A stretch of DNA of 64,000 nt, taken from Hyphomicrobiaceae bacterium. GTDB taxonomy: Bacteria > Pseudomonadota > Alphaproteobacteria > Rhizobiales > Hyphomicrobiaceae. Below the pieces are notes generated by a model. The model searched no databases. It was not told the DNA's origin and saw only the letters and a program-made list of their open reading frames with translations. Of the stretch, positions 53,067 through 62,650 are shown in pieces. Within the stretch, counting starts at the first letter, position 1; every line of letters begins with the position of its first letter. The position numbers and the translations under genes were made by a program. Where the stretch lies: positions 21,790 through 85,789 of the forward strand of contig JANXWC010000056.1 in the NCBI GenBank assembly GCA_025351355.1, read 5' to 3'.

Positions 53067-53993
53067 ATGAACAAGGCCATAGTTGTCGGCAGCATCAATC
53101 GGGACGTGGTGGCCTACGTTGCGCATCATCCGCGTCCCGGTGAAACCGTAATTACATCGCGCGGAGCATTATTTCCCGGCGGCAAGGGCGTCAATCAGGC
53201 CGTCGCAATTGCGCGATCCGGTGGCAGCGTGTCGTTTGTCGGCCGGATCGGCAACGACGGGTTCGGCCAGGACATGCAGTCCTTCCTGACCGCTGAGGGC
53301 ATTGATATTTCCAACATTGCTGTTGTTAAGGGGGCCGTCACTGGTCTTGCTCTGATTACCGTCGATGCCGACGGGCAAAATGCCATCACGGTTCTATCGG
53401 GTGCCAATCAATATTGGGGTGATGCAGTCGCGATGCCGGCCGCCATGGCGGGCGATTGCATCGTCTGCCAATTGGAGGTGCCTTTGGCGGTAGTCGCCCT
53501 CGCATTCCAGCACGGGCGGACGTGCGGAGCACGCACAGTGCTGAACGCGGCGCCGTTCCAACCACTTTGCGCAGATCTGCTGGCGGCGACCGATATTCTG
53601 ATCGTCAACGAACTCGAACTCACGGCACTGTCAGGGCTAGAATGCTCGCTCGCCCCCGTGGACTTCGGACACCTCAACTCCCTCACGGGCGAAGTGCTCT
53701 CGCGCGGGCCGGACCTTCTCGTTGTAACGCTCGGGGCAACCGGCTGTTTTGTGCATGAACGTGGAGCGACGGGGGTATTCATCCCCGGCCTCCCAGTCAC
53801 CGCCATTGACACGACTGGCGCCGGCGATTGTTTCGTTGGTACGCTTGTCGCCGAATTGCTAATGGGTAGAGCCACCATCGCCGCGGCCAGGTTCGCTAAC
53901 GCCGCCGCCGCGTTGAGCGTGACCCGGAAAGGAGCGGCGTCCTCCCTGCCGTCGCGACATGAAGTCGAACAATTTCTGGCCGCTCCCGCTTGA
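53067..53993 (+). CDS. rbsK: Ribokinase (PfkB family)
   Basis: 308 residues from the ATG at 53067 (MNKAIVVGSINRDVVAYVAH). PfkB signatures are RPGETVITSRGALFPGGKGVNQAVAIARSG, FVGRIGNDGFG and, at the active site, DTTGAGDCFVGTLVAELLMG with the catalytic aspartate in TGAGD. It phosphorylates ribose or a related sugar. No rbs transporter is near, so substrate is by family resemblance. Confidence 0.9.
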   Translation: MNKAIVVGSINRDVVAYVAHHPRPGETVITSRGALFPGGKGVNQAVAIARSGGSVSFVGRIGNDGFGQDMQSFLTAEGIDISNIAVVKGAVTGLALITVDADGQNAITVLSGANQYWGDAVAMPAAMAGDCIVCQLEVPLAVVALAFQHGRTCGARTVLNAAPFQPLCADLLAATDILIVNELELTALSGLECSLAPVDFGHLNSLTGEVLSRGPDLLVVTLGATGCFVHERGATGVFIPGLPVTAIDTTGAGDCFVGTLVAELLMGRATIAAARFANAAAALSVTRKGAASSLPSRHEVEQFLAAPA

Positions 53994-54069
53994 AGTGCAC
54001 GGCATTCACCGGAAAGATGGGCTATGATATCGCAGCCCGAACTTTCAACCCGACAGCGAGCGCCACTTC

Positions 54070-54306
54070 ATGCCCATGGATCCGAACGAAATCGAAACGT
54101 TGATCAAGGCCAAATTTCCAGATGCGCAGGTCGAAATAAGGGATCTCGCAGGCGATGGCGACCATTACGCAGCATCGGTGACCACGGCGGCTTTTCGCGG
54201 CAAAACCAGAGTTGCCCAACACAAGATGGTTTATGAAGCGCTGGAAGGCCGCATGGGCGGAGTGCTGCACGCGCTCGCGCTGACCACCAGCGTGCCGAAA
54301 GACTGA
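54070..54306 (+). CDS. BolA family protein
   Basis: 78 residues: DPNEIETLIKAKFPDAQVEI, DGDHYAASVTTAAFRGKTRV and AQHKMVYEALEGRMGGVLHALALTTSVPKD. The conserved histidines that share an Fe-S cluster with a monothiol glutaredoxin (DGDHY, LHALAL) are present. In many alphaproteobacteria grxD follows bolA. Here the next gene is coaBC on the other strand, so the partner must lie elsewhere. Confidence 0.93.
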   Translation: MPMDPNEIETLIKAKFPDAQVEIRDLAGDGDHYAASVTTAAFRGKTRVAQHKMVYEALEGRMGGVLHALALTTSVPKD

Positions 54307-54308
54307 AC

Positions 54309-55547
54309 TCAAGCTTTGCCGGTCGTTGCCGCCAAATGAGCGGCAGCGCGCGCGACGAGCGCCTCGGCGACCTTGTCCTTGTCCATTTCGGGCCAATCTT
54401 CGACGCCGTCAGCGGTGACGATATGCACGGTGTTGCGATTGCCGCCCATAATGCCCGTCTCGGGTGAAACGTCGTTGGCGACGATCCAGTCGCAGCCCTT
54501 CGATTTTCGCTTTTTGCGCGCGTGCTCGATGACGTTTTCCGTTTCAGCCGCGAAACCGATCACCAGTGATGGGCGCTGGCTGGGCGGCAGGTGCGCAATC
54601 GTCTTCAGAATGTCCGGGTTTTCGACCAGGTCGAGCTTAGGCAACGGAGCCTTAGCTCCCTTCTTGATCTTTTCGTCCGCGGCATTGGCCACACGCCAGT
54701 CGGCGACGGCCGCCGCAAAGATCGCCAGATCTGCCGGCAACGCCGCGGTTGTTGCAGCCAACATCTGCGCCGCCGTCTCGACACGCACGACGCGCACGCC
54801 CGACGGATCGGCGAGGCCCACCGGACCGGAAACAAGCGTCACGTCCGCCCCCAACGCGGCGGCTGCCGCAGCGATGGCATAACCCTGCTTACCTGACGAA
54901 CGGTTGACAATATAGCGCACGGGATCGATGGGTTCGTGCGTCGGACCCGCGGTCACCAGCACACGCCGCCCGGCCAGCGCCCCGGCAATCACCCGGCCAG
55001 CCAGTTGCGCGGCGATGGCCGCCAGAATTTCCGCCGGCTCCGCCATGCGGCCGACGCCCGCTTCTCCGCGCTCAGCCATCTCGCCGGCATTGGGGCCGAC
55101 AAAGTGAATACCATCCGCCTGCAGCAGCGCCACGTTACGGCGCGTCGCGGCGTGCGACCACATCAGCGGGTTCATGGCAGGAGCCACCAGTATCGCCTTG
55201 TCGGTGGCCATCAGTACGGCGGTGGCAAGATCAGCTGCATGGCCGCCCGCCATCTTCGCCAGCAGGTCGGCGGTGGCCGGTGCAACCACGATCAGGTCCG
55301 CGTCGCGCGACAGCCGGATGTGCCCGATTTCACGCTCGTCATCGAGATCGAACAGATCGGTCAGCACACGCTCATTGGAAAGCGCGCCAACCGACAGCGG
55401 CGTAACGAACTGCTGCGCCGCCCGCGTCATGACGCAGCGCACAGAGGCGCCGTGATCCCTGAGGCGCCGGATCAGCTCCAGGCATTTATAGGCGGCAATC
55501 CCGCCACCGATGATGAGCAGGATGCGTTGTTTGTTCAACTGGGCCAC
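54309..55547 (-). CDS. coaBC: Bifunctional phosphopantothenoylcysteine decarboxylase / phosphopantothenate-cysteine ligase
   Basis: 412 residues from the GTG at 55547. The frame is open to 55679, and an ATG at 55607 is another option. The CoaC half has LLIIGGGIAAYKCLELIRRL, VAPATADLLAKMAGGHAADL and the active-site APAMNPLMW. The CoaB half has VLVTAGPTHEPIDPVRYIVN, RSSGKQGYAIA, AAAVADWR and VIGFAAET. It makes 4'-phosphopantetheine for coenzyme A. It converges on bolA with 2 bases between. Confidence 0.96.
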   Translation of the reverse strand: MAQLNKQRILLIIGGGIAAYKCLELIRRLRDHGASVRCVMTRAAQQFVTPLSVGALSNERVLTDLFDLDDEREIGHIRLSRDADLIVVAPATADLLAKMAGGHAADLATAVLMATDKAILVAPAMNPLMWSHAATRRNVALLQADGIHFVGPNAGEMAERGEAGVGRMAEPAEILAAIAAQLAGRVIAGALAGRRVLVTAGPTHEPIDPVRYIVNRSSGKQGYAIAAAAAALGADVTLVSGPVGLADPSGVRVVRVETAAQMLAATTAALPADLAIFAAAVADWRVANAADEKIKKGAKAPLPKLDLVENPDILKTIAHLPPSQRPSLVIGFAAETENVIEHARKKRKSKGCDWIVANDVSPETGIMGGNRNTVHIVTADGVEDWPEMDKDKVAEALVARAAAHLAATTGKA

Positions 55548-55685
55548 GTGAGGTTCCGCCACAGATTGCGTGTGCAGTCCTATAGCACATCCCCGTCTCC
55601 GGATCATTGCCTGGGTGCGAAGCGGGCAGGCGCAAACTTTGGTGGTATGGTGAATGGTAAGATGCAATCCGATGCGCAATCAAAC

Positions 55686-56021
55686 TCATGGACCGATCAC
55701 GATTCGCCGGTCGCCCGCGACCAACGCCGCCACTGTTTCTGCCCAGACCCGGTCCAGCCGACGAAGAAGTTCAGAATTTGTGCAGTTTCCCAGCCGCAAC
55801 ACTATCAATCGAAACGCCGCCGGATCCTGCGCGTGCAGCCACACGAAGTCTGCATCCTTCGACACGACGACCAAGTCTTGTGACTTGGCGAATGTCGCAA
55901 TCTCTATATCGCTCGCACTGCTCAAGCCGAGATTAGCGACGTGCCGAGCATCATGGCCATGCGAAACGAGCCATCGCACGAGGACTTGCGGCAATTGCTC
56001 ATCAACCAGAAACGTCGGCAT
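55686..56021 (-). CDS. DUF5615 PIN-like toxin protein
   Basis: 111 residues: FLVDEQLPQVLVRWLVSHGH, DARHVANLGLSSASDIEIATFAKSQDLVVVSKDADFVWL. The early aspartate (LVDEQLP) and the later SKDADF acid pair fit the PIN-like nuclease fold of DUF5615. Usually paired with DUF433, as here. Its start overlaps the end of that gene by 20 bases. Toxic activity is inferred from the pairing. Confidence 0.88.
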   Translation of the reverse strand: MPTFLVDEQLPQVLVRWLVSHGHDARHVANLGLSSASDIEIATFAKSQDLVVVSKDADFVWLHAQDPAAFRLIVLRLGNCTNSELLRRLDRVWAETVAALVAGDRRIVIGP

Positions 56022-56283
56022 GCGCCACCGACAGCAATCGTTGCTCCGTGAGCGCTGCGGCGTAACTCAAGCATGCCGTGATATCGTCCGCTTCGAGATG
56101 CGGATAGTCCGCCAGAACCTCTTCGCGCGTCGCGCCTGCAGCCATCAGGCTCAGGATATCAGTGACGCGCATGCGGGTGCCACGAACGCAGGGGCGGCCG
56201 CCGCATTTGCCTGCTTCAACAGTGATGCGTTCACGCGCCAAGTCTTCTGGGCGCTTGGCTTGGGCCGAGTCCAAAGTATCCAT
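56002..56283 (-). CDS. DUF433 antitoxin-like protein
   Basis: 93 residues from the ATG at 56283 (MDTLDSAQAKRPEDLARERI). The DUF433 core is clear: KCGGRPCVRGTRMRVTDILS, LMAAGATREEVLADYPHLEADDITACLSYAA. The domain is a winged-helix-like fold seen in type II antitoxins. It precedes and overlaps the DUF5615 gene, the expected order of antitoxin before toxin. Confidence 0.9.
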   Translation of the reverse strand: MDTLDSAQAKRPEDLARERITVEAGKCGGRPCVRGTRMRVTDILSLMAAGATREEVLADYPHLEADDITACLSYAAALTEQRLLSVAHADVSG

Positions 56284-56500
56284 CGTTGATGTCCAGTCAG
56301 TTCGGAACACGTCGATATTACATCATATTTCAACAAGATCAAAACTTCGACGACTATAGCCTGCTGTAGAATTATCGGCCCGCACTGCTGTTAACTCTCA
56401 AGAAGGTTGCATTGATATCCGCTCCTCGCTCATCCCATGGATAGAGACTGAGGCCCACCAAAAGCAGCAAAATTAGAGTGGCCATTTTTCCTGAACGCAT

Positions 56501-56535
56501 AAAAATCCCCCGCCCATCGTTCGACGGGCGAGGGT
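56501..56535 (-). terminator. Rho-independent terminator of gap
   Basis: On the minus strand CCCTCGCCCGTCG-AAC-GATGGGCGGGGG is followed by ATTTTTA. It lies about 33 bases past the GAPDH stop. The rest of the 56284-56567 gap holds nothing else I can support. Confidence 0.85.
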
Positions 56536-56567
56536 ATCCGTTTAAGCGTCAACGCCCGATTAATCCC

Positions 56568-57575
56568 TTACAGCAACTTTCCCATCGCCACTGCGGTGTC
56601 GCTCATGCGGTTAGAGAAGCCCCATTCGTTATCGTACCAGGCCAGCACCGACACCATCGTGCCATCCATCACCTTGGTCTGATCCATGTGGAAGATCGAC
56701 GAATGCGGGTCGTGGTTGAAGTCGATCGAAACATTGGGCGCGGTGGTGTAGCCGAGAATGCCCTTCAGCTTGCCTTCCGACGCCGCCTTGATTGCCGCGT
56801 TGACTTCCGCAACCGTCGTCTTCTTCTTCGCGATGAACTTGAGATCGACTACCGACACGTTCGGCGTTGGCACGCGGATGGAGAAGCCATCGAGGCGGCC
56901 GTTGAGTTCCGGCAGCACCAGACCGACGGCCTTGGCAGCACCCGTCGACGTCGGGATCATCGACAGCGCAGCCGCACGGCCGCGATAGAGATCCTTGTGC
57001 ATCGTATCAAGCGTCGGCTGGTCGCCGGTGTAGGCATGGATCGTCGTCATCATGCCCTTTTCAATGCCGAACGCCTCGTGCAGCACCATGGCGACGGGCG
57101 ACAGGCAGTTCGTCGTGCACGACGCGTTCGAAACGACGATGTGATCCTTGGTCAGCTTCTGATGATTGACGCCGAACACCACCGTCAGATCGGCGCCATC
57201 GGCGGGCGCCGACACCAGCACGCGCTTGGCGCCGGCGGCAATATGCGCCATCGCCTTGTCCTTGGCCGTGAAAATGCCCGTGCATTCCAGCGCGATATCG
57301 ACGCCCATGGCTTTGTGCGGCAGCTTGGCCGGATCGCGCTCGGCAGTGACCTTGATGGGACCGCGACCGACGTTGATCGTATCGCCCTCGACCGTCACTT
57401 TATGCGGAAAGCGACCGTGTACGCTGTCGAAGCGAAGCAAATGGGCATTGGTTTCGACCGGACCAAGGTCGTTGATGGCCACGACTTCGATGTCGGTGCG
57501 GCCCGATTCGATGATCGCGCGCAGCACGTTGCGGCCGATACGGCCAAAGCCGTTGATGGCGACTTTTACAGCCAT
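56568..57575 (-). CDS. gap: Type I glyceraldehyde-3-phosphate dehydrogenase
   Basis: 335 residues. The NAD-binding start is [20 protein letters not shown], the active site is [19 protein letters not shown] with the catalytic cysteine, and the substrate region includes [19 protein letters not shown] and [17 protein letters not shown]. It carries out the central step of glycolysis and gluconeogenesis. AGGAG lies 10 bases before the ATG. It is monocistronic here, with its own terminator. Confidence 0.98.
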   Translation of the reverse strand: MAVKVAINGFGRIGRNVLRAIIESGRTDIEVVAINDLGPVETNAHLLRFDSVHGRFPHKVTVEGDTINVGRGPIKVTAERDPAKLPHKAMGVDIALECTGIFTAKDKAMAHIAAGAKRVLVSAPADGADLTVVFGVNHQKLTKDHIVVSNASCTTNCLSPVAMVLHEAFGIEKGMMTTIHAYTGDQPTLDTMHKDLYRGRAAALSMIPTSTGAAKAVGLVLPELNGRLDGFSIRVPTPNVSVVDLKFIAKKKTTVAEVNAAIKAASEGKLKGILGYTTAPNVSIDFNHDPHSSIFHMDQTKVMDGTMVSVLAWYDNEWGFSNRMSDTAVAMGKLL

Positions 57576-57797
57576 GGGAACATGTCTCCTGTCAGGGGCT
57601 TGAGTTGCTGGCGCTGGCTATGCAGCTAAGCGTGGAAGGCGTCAATGGGACGGGCCGCAGCGGGGTAAATTGACCAAGGCGCGAGTATGGCGACCCAAGA
57701 ACACAGAATACCAACTCCGCACAAATAGTCCCTTGCGCAGGCTTTCCGGTCGGCAGATGCTACCATCCAAAAAGCCGCCACCAAAGGGAGCCCCCGC

Positions 57798-58277
57798 ATG
57801 TCCAAGGTGTCAATGACCGTCAACGGTCAATCAGTATCGGAAGATGTCGAACCGCGCATGTTACTGGTGCAGTTCCTGCGCGAGCAGTTACTGCTGACAG
57901 GGACGCACGTCGGTTGTGATACCAGCCAGTGCGGCGCCTGCGTCGTTCACGTCAACGGGCGTGCCATAAAATCATGTACGGCGCTGGCCATCGCCTGCGA
58001 AGGCGCCACGGTAACAACCATCGAAGGTATCGGCAGCGAGAGCAATTTGCATCCTATGCAGGAGGCTTTCCGCGAACACCATGCGCTGCAATGTGGCTAC
58101 TGCACGCCGGGCATGATCATGGCGTCGATCGATATCGTCAATCGCAAAGGTCACAAGCTCGACGAGCAAACGATACGTGAGGAATTGGAAGGCAATATCT
58201 GCCGCTGTACGGGCTACCACAACATCGTCAAAGCCGTCGGCGCCGGTGCCGCCGCCATGGCCAAAACGCCAGCGTGA
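57798..58277 (+). CDS. Molybdenum hydroxylase [2Fe-2S] subunit, CoxS type
   Basis: 159 residues. The plant-ferredoxin-type cluster motif is [20 protein letters not shown] plus a later cysteine. The second cluster motif is [19 protein letters not shown] and [15 protein letters not shown]. This is the small subunit of xanthine-oxidase-family enzymes such as CO dehydrogenase. It passes electrons from the molybdenum site to FAD. The large subunit follows after an intervening repeat. Confidence 0.95.
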   Translation: MSKVSMTVNGQSVSEDVEPRMLLVQFLREQLLLTGTHVGCDTSQCGACVVHVNGRAIKSCTALAIACEGATVTTIEGIGSESNLHPMQEAFREHHALQCGYCTPGMIMASIDIVNRKGHKLDEQTIREELEGNICRCTGYHNIVKAVGAGAAAMAKTPA

Positions 58278-58296
58278 AAGCCAATTTGGCAGGCGT

Positions 58297-58410
58297 GTAG
58301 GTTGGGTCAAGCCGTTTGGCGCGACCCGACAAACGCACCCGCCTATCCAGCATGTTGGGTCGCGCATCATCGCGGAGCGATGCTCAGCATCAAGCGCTTG
58401 ACCCAACCTA
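58297..58410. repeat. MITE-like palindromic element between the S and L subunit genes
   Basis: Terminal inverted repeats are GTAGGTTGGGTCAAGCC and GCGCTTGACCCAACCTAC. An inner pair is GCGCGACCCGAC / GTTGGGTCGCGC (one mismatch). The whole is about 114 bases and non-coding, and folds as nested hairpins. Related copies lie at 26094-26178 and, in part, at 8126-8152. Confidence 0.75.
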
Positions 58411-58440
58411 CGCATGAAACTATTCACCGGAGCCCCCATC

Positions 58441-60810
58441 ATGACCAACCCATCAGGCATTGGACAATCGGTCCGTCGCCGCGAGGATTTCCGCTTCATC
58501 ACCGGTAACGGCCAGTACACCGACGACATCAATCGTAGCGGCCAAACCTATGCTGTGTTCGTGCGTTCGCCGCACGCGCACGCGACGATCAAAAGCCTCG
58601 ACATTGCGGATGCCAGAAAGGCCCCGGGCGTGCGCGCAGTCCTCACCGGCAAGGATCTGGCCGCCGACAAGATCGGTGGGCTCATCTGCGGCTGGATGAT
58701 CCATTCCAAGGACGGTTCACCGATGAAGGCAGGCGGCCACCCCGCGCTGGCCGTGGACAAGGTTCGATATGTCGGTGATCACGTCGCGGTGGTGATCGCC
58801 GATACGCTCAATCAGGCCAAAGACGCGGCCGAACTTGTCAACGTCGATTACGACGCCCTCAAAGCCACGGTGGATGTGGCGTCGACGCAAAAGCCGGGAC
58901 AGCCACAAATTCATCCCGAAGCCCCCAACAACACCGTATATCAATGGCATCTTGGCGATAAGGCGGCCACCGATGCAGCGTTTGCCAAAGCGGCGCACGT
59001 TACCAAGATCGAGCTTGTCAACAACCGGCTGATCCCCAATGCAATGGAACCGCGCGCGGCGATCGGCGAATACGATCGCGGCTCCGGCAGCTACACGACG
59101 CACACCACCAGCCAGAATCCGCACGTGGCGCGGCTTGTCATGTCGGCGTTCATCGGCATCGCGCCGGAGAACAAACTGCGCGTCATCGCTCCCGATGTGG
59201 GTGGCGGTTTCGGCTCGAAGATCTTCATTTATGCCGAAGAAGTGGTGTGCACCTGGGCCGCCAAGAAGGTCGGCCGCCCCGTGAAATGGACCGCCGACCG
59301 TACCGAGGCGTTCCTGTCCGACGCGCACGGCCGCGATCACATCACCACGGCGGAAGCCGCCATCGATGCGACGGGTAAAGTGCAAGCGATCCGCGTCAAA
59401 ACCATCGCCAACTTGGGCGCTTATCTCTCCACCTTCTCCTCGTCGGTACCGACCTATCTTTATGCGCCGCTACTGTCTGGCCAATACGACATCCCCGCCA
59501 TCTATTGCGAGGTCGATGGCGTCTATACCAACACGGCGCCGGTCGATGCTTATCGCGGCGCCGGGCGGCCAGAAGCGACCTTCGTCGTCGAGCGGTTGAT
59601 GGAAGTGAGCGCGCGCCAACTGAAGAAGGATCCGGCGGAATTTCGCATGCACAACTTCATCAAGACTTTCCCGCATCAAACACCTGTCATCATGGCCTAT
59701 GATATCGGCGACTACCCCGCCAGCATGAAAAAAGCACTGGAAATGGCTGACTATGCCAATTTCTCCAAACGCCGCGATGCCAGCGCCAAGCAAGGCAAAC
59801 TGCGCGGCATCGGCTTCTCGGCGTACATCGAAGCGTGCGGCATCGCACCGTCGAAGGCCGTGGGCTCGCTCGGCGCCGGCGTGGGACTATGGGAATCCGC
59901 AGAAGTACGCGTCAATCCAGTCGGTACGGTGGAAGTGCTGACGGGCTCGCATAGCCATGGCCAAGGCCACGAGACAACCTTCGCACAACTCGTCTCACAC
60001 AAACTCGGCATCCCCATCGAGCAGGTGTCGATCGTGCACGGCGACACCGACAAGGTGCAGATGGGCATGGGCACCTACGGCTCGCGCTCCGGTGCGGTCG
60101 GCATGAGTGCCATTTTTGTGGCCCTCGACAAGGTGATCAAGAAGGCCACCACCGTCGCTGCGGCATGCATGGAAGTGCCGGTCGATCAGGTCGATTTCGA
60201 GGACGGCAGTTTCTCGGCGCGCGGCACCAACAAAAAAATGGCCTTCGGCGAGGTGGCGCTGCAGGCCTATGTCGCACACAAATTCGACAGCTCCGTCATC
60301 GAGCCCGGCCTCAAGGAGGGCGCGTTCTACGACCCGAAGAACTTCACGTTCCCATCGGGCGTGCACATCGCCGAAGTGGAAATCGAACCTGATACCGGGC
60401 TGACAAAGGTGGTGCGCTGGACCGCGGTCGATGATTTCGGCACCTTGATGAATCCCATGATCGTCGAAGGCCAGGTACACGGCGGCATCGCCCAGGGTAT
60501 CGGCCAGGCCATGCTGGAAGGCGCTGTTTACAACGACGCCGGACAGCTGGTGACAGCCAGTTTCATGGACTACTGCATGCCGCGCGCCGACGATCTGCCG
60601 TCCTTCGACGTGGGCATGACCACCACCGTGTGCCCCTCCAATCCCTTGGGCATCAAAGGTTGCGGCGAGGCCGGTGCGATTGCGGCGCCACCTGCGCTGA
60701 TCAATGCGATCACCGACGCACTCGGCCATGAAAACATCGCCATGCCCGCCACACCGCAAGCAGTGTGGCGGGCGGCGCAGGCGATGCCTCGCAAACAGGC
60801 CGCTGAATAA
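58441..60810 (+). CDS. Molybdenum hydroxylase large subunit, form II CoxL type
   Basis: 789 residues from the ATG at 58441 (CGGAG 8 bases before). The upstream frame to 58414 starts inside the repeat. Features: [38 protein letters not shown], and the active-site loop AYRGAGR at residues 370-376. True CO dehydrogenases (form I) have AYxCSFR, so this is form II, whose substrate is usually not CO. Molybdenum-cofactor motifs include [16 protein letters not shown] and the end [16 protein letters not shown] with the catalytic glutamate. Substrate unknown. Confidence 0.95.
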   Translation: MTNPSGIGQSVRRREDFRFITGNGQYTDDINRSGQTYAVFVRSPHAHATIKSLDIADARKAPGVRAVLTGKDLAADKIGGLICGWMIHSKDGSPMKAGGHPALAVDKVRYVGDHVAVVIADTLNQAKDAAELVNVDYDALKATVDVASTQKPGQPQIHPEAPNNTVYQWHLGDKAATDAAFAKAAHVTKIELVNNRLIPNAMEPRAAIGEYDRGSGSYTTHTTSQNPHVARLVMSAFIGIAPENKLRVIAPDVGGGFGSKIFIYAEEVVCTWAAKKVGRPVKWTADRTEAFLSDAHGRDHITTAEAAIDATGKVQAIRVKTIANLGAYLSTFSSSVPTYLYAPLLSGQYDIPAIYCEVDGVYTNTAPVDAYRGAGRPEATFVVERLMEVSARQLKKDPAEFRMHNFIKTFPHQTPVIMAYDIGDYPASMKKALEMADYANFSKRRDASAKQGKLRGIGFSAYIEACGIAPSKAVGSLGAGVGLWESAEVRVNPVGTVEVLTGSHSHGQGHETTFAQLVSHKLGIPIEQVSIVHGDTDKVQMGMGTYGSRSGAVGMSAIFVALDKVIKKATTVAAACMEVPVDQVDFEDGSFSARGTNKKMAFGEVALQAYVAHKFDSSVIEPGLKEGAFYDPKNFTFPSGVHIAEVEIEPDTGLTKVVRWTAVDDFGTLMNPMIVEGQVHGGIAQGIGQAMLEGAVYNDAGQLVTASFMDYCMPRADDLPSFDVGMTTTVCPSNPLGIKGCGEAGAIAAPPALINAITDALGHENIAMPATPQAVWRAAQAMPRKQAAE

Positions 60811-60864
60811 GTTCGCTGAATTTCCGTCGATATCGCGTCGATTGACGTCAATTCACAAACTATA

Positions 60865-61008
60865 GTCATGGCCGCGAAGGCGGCAACCCAAGCAAGCCAA
60901 CAGTAAGCACGCCGACGTCAGGGTTTGAACATTATGTCCGGTCGTCTTTCGCATCACCGCCAAATCAAATCGATACTTGCTTGGGTGGCCGCCTTCGCGG
61001 CCATGACG
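60865..61008. repeat. Inverted pair of REP-like units, locus B
   Basis: The left unit (60866-60895) reads TCATGGCCGCGAAGGCGGCA then ACCCAAGCAAG. The right unit (60977-61008) is its inverse, TTGCTTGGGTGGCCGCCTTC then GCGGCCATGAC. Each unit is a hairpin with GGCCGC / GCGGCC arms. The right unit lies inside the start of the next gene. Confidence 0.65.
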
Positions 61009-61311
61009 GAATCGGCGGTAGCTGGTCCATTCGATGATACGAACCCTGCATATCGCGCAGGCAGTAATGTGGGCTTGATAATTCAGGTGAAGGAGCGCTG
61101 TGGCGGGGACGTCGCCCCCGAGATTGCGATGGCAACAGAAATGGCGAAAAAGCTAGATTTAGCAGCATTTTCCGTAAGTCTAGATGCAGCGAAATCGCTA
61201 GTATCGAAAGAAGTAACGTCAAAAAACCTAGTTGGTTTCTGCACAATAGCGCTCACTCTGTACGGCCCAAGTGGACGTGACATGAAGGGCGCTTGGATTC
61301 CACCCAAGTGA
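60934..61311 (+). CDS. Small secreted protein intercalated between CoxL- and CoxM-type genes
   Basis: 125 residues from the ATG at 60934. A TTG at 60925 would add three. A signal peptide ends near AVA-GP. Its hydrophobic core (LAWVAAFAAMT) is encoded by the right REP-like unit. The mature part reads AYRAGSNVGLIIQVKERCGG, APEIAMATEMAKKLDLAAFS and FCTIALTLYGPSGRDMKGAW. It has two cysteines that may pair. Its codons are visibly more AT-rich than its neighbours (for example CTAGATTTAGCAGC). I do not recognise a family. It ends 8 bases before the next ATG. Confidence 0.7.
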   Translation: MSGRLSHHRQIKSILAWVAAFAAMTESAVAGPFDDTNPAYRAGSNVGLIIQVKERCGGDVAPEIAMATEMAKKLDLAAFSVSLDAAKSLVSKEVTSKNLVGFCTIALTLYGPSGRDMKGAWIPPK

Positions 61312-61319
61312 GGTAGACC

Positions 61320-62117
61320 ATGTACGCATTCGACTATCGCCGCCCGAGCACACTCAACGAAGCCGATCTGGCGCTCAAAGCAATGCCGGGCGCCAAGCTG
61401 CTCGCCGGCGGGCAGACACTGATTCCGACCCTGAAACAGCGGCTGAACCGGCTTCCCGGCTTGATCGATCTCGGCGCCATCACCGGTCTTGATGGCATTT
61501 CGCGCAAAGATGGGACACTCGTCGTCGGCGCGATGGCAACGCATTATGCGGTAGCCAATTCAGCGGAGGTCAAGACGGCCATCCCGCAATTGGCCAATCT
61601 AGCCGAAAACATCGGTGATCCCCAGGTGCGCAATCGTGGCACGATCGGTGGCTCGCTAGCCAATAACGATCCGGCGGCCGACTATCCCGCAGCTGCACTG
61701 GCGCTCGGTGCAAGCTTCAAGACGAACAAGCGTTCACTGACAGCGGAGCAGTTCTTCAAAGGACTGTTCGAGACCGCGCTCGAGGAGAACGAAATCCTCA
61801 CCGAGATCCATTTCCCGGTGGCGAAGCGCTTCGGCTACGCCAAGTTCGCCAATCCGGCGTCGCGCTATGCGTTGGTCGGGGTGGCAGTTGCAGAAACGGC
61901 TGGCGGCGTGCGCGTGACCGTGACCGGCGCGGGCGCTGATGGCGTTTTCCGTGTGCCAGCCATGGAATCGGCACTCGCCAAGTCGTTCGCCGCGAACTCC
62001 GTGAGCGGCATCGCCGTCGACACAAAGATGCTCGGCAGTGATATGCATGCCGCCGCCGACTACCGAGCGCATCTGATCGGCGTATTGGCTGCCCGCGCAG
62101 TAACATTGGCGGGGTGA
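61320..62117 (+). CDS. Molybdenum hydroxylase FAD-binding subunit, CoxM type
   Basis: 265 residues. FAD-binding motifs of the xanthine oxidase family are AMPGAKLLAGGQTLIPTLKQ and NIGDPQVRNRGTIGGSLANN, then DPAADYPAAALALGA. It takes electrons from the Fe-S subunit to an acceptor. GAGG lies 6 bases before the ATG. Gene order S-L-x-M differs from the classic M-S-L. No maturation genes (coxD/E/F, coxG) are in view. Confidence 0.95.
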   Translation: MYAFDYRRPSTLNEADLALKAMPGAKLLAGGQTLIPTLKQRLNRLPGLIDLGAITGLDGISRKDGTLVVGAMATHYAVANSAEVKTAIPQLANLAENIGDPQVRNRGTIGGSLANNDPAADYPAAALALGASFKTNKRSLTAEQFFKGLFETALEENEILTEIHFPVAKRFGYAKFANPASRYALVGVAVAETAGGVRVTVTGAGADGVFRVPAMESALAKSFAANSVSGIAVDTKMLGSDMHAAADYRAHLIGVLAARAVTLAG

Positions 62118-62184
62118 CGATTTGCGGATAGGACGGCCCGGCCCGGCGGGCTGCCGGACCGTCCTAACGTTCAAGCAAAATAAG

Positions 62185-62520
62185 TTAGTAACCCGCAACT
62201 AATTCCCGAACATTTGGCTCTGGGTTGCAAGGCCTTTTCCCGAGAACGCCCGCCACGGCGAGCAGATCGAACGTTGCCCTGTCTCCGGATGCCATGATCT
62301 GCGCGAACGCGGGCTGCTCAAGCGCGACCACCAGGGTCAATCCATCGCGGTCGATCGTGAATGACTGTCCCGAGCTCAGGATCACGTCTCGAGGGTCGCC
62401 CTCCTGTGTGATCCAGACGGTGCCGTTGACGCTGGTAATTTCCGTGCCTACGCCGTCCTCGAGGCGAATGGAGCGACCAGCCTCGATCAAGGTTGGGTTG
62501 CAGGTGCTTTCGTTGATCAT
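62185..62520 (-). CDS. DUF2917 domain protein
   Basis: 111 residues from the ATG at 62520, with AGGA 8 bases before it. Earlier in-frame ATGs at 62529 and 62547 are less well placed. The core LIEAGRSIRLEDGVGTEITSVNGTVWITQEGDPRDVILSSGQSF is the cupin-like DUF2917 fold. Function is unknown. It is divergent from a LysR gene. Such pairs suggest that the regulator controls it. Confidence 0.85.
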   Translation of the reverse strand: MINESTCNPTLIEAGRSIRLEDGVGTEITSVNGTVWITQEGDPRDVILSSGQSFTIDRDGLTLVVALEQPAFAQIMASGDRATFDLLAVAGVLGKRPCNPEPNVRELVAGY

Positions 62521-62650
62521 GACATCCATCCTATGAAAAATATTCATGCGAAATTTGGCGCTGGCGATTAACCGCTATATTTATTCAATAGAAACTTGTT
62601 CTATAAGACTGACAAACGATCAAATTGCAGTCATTGCATGAGTTTTGAGA

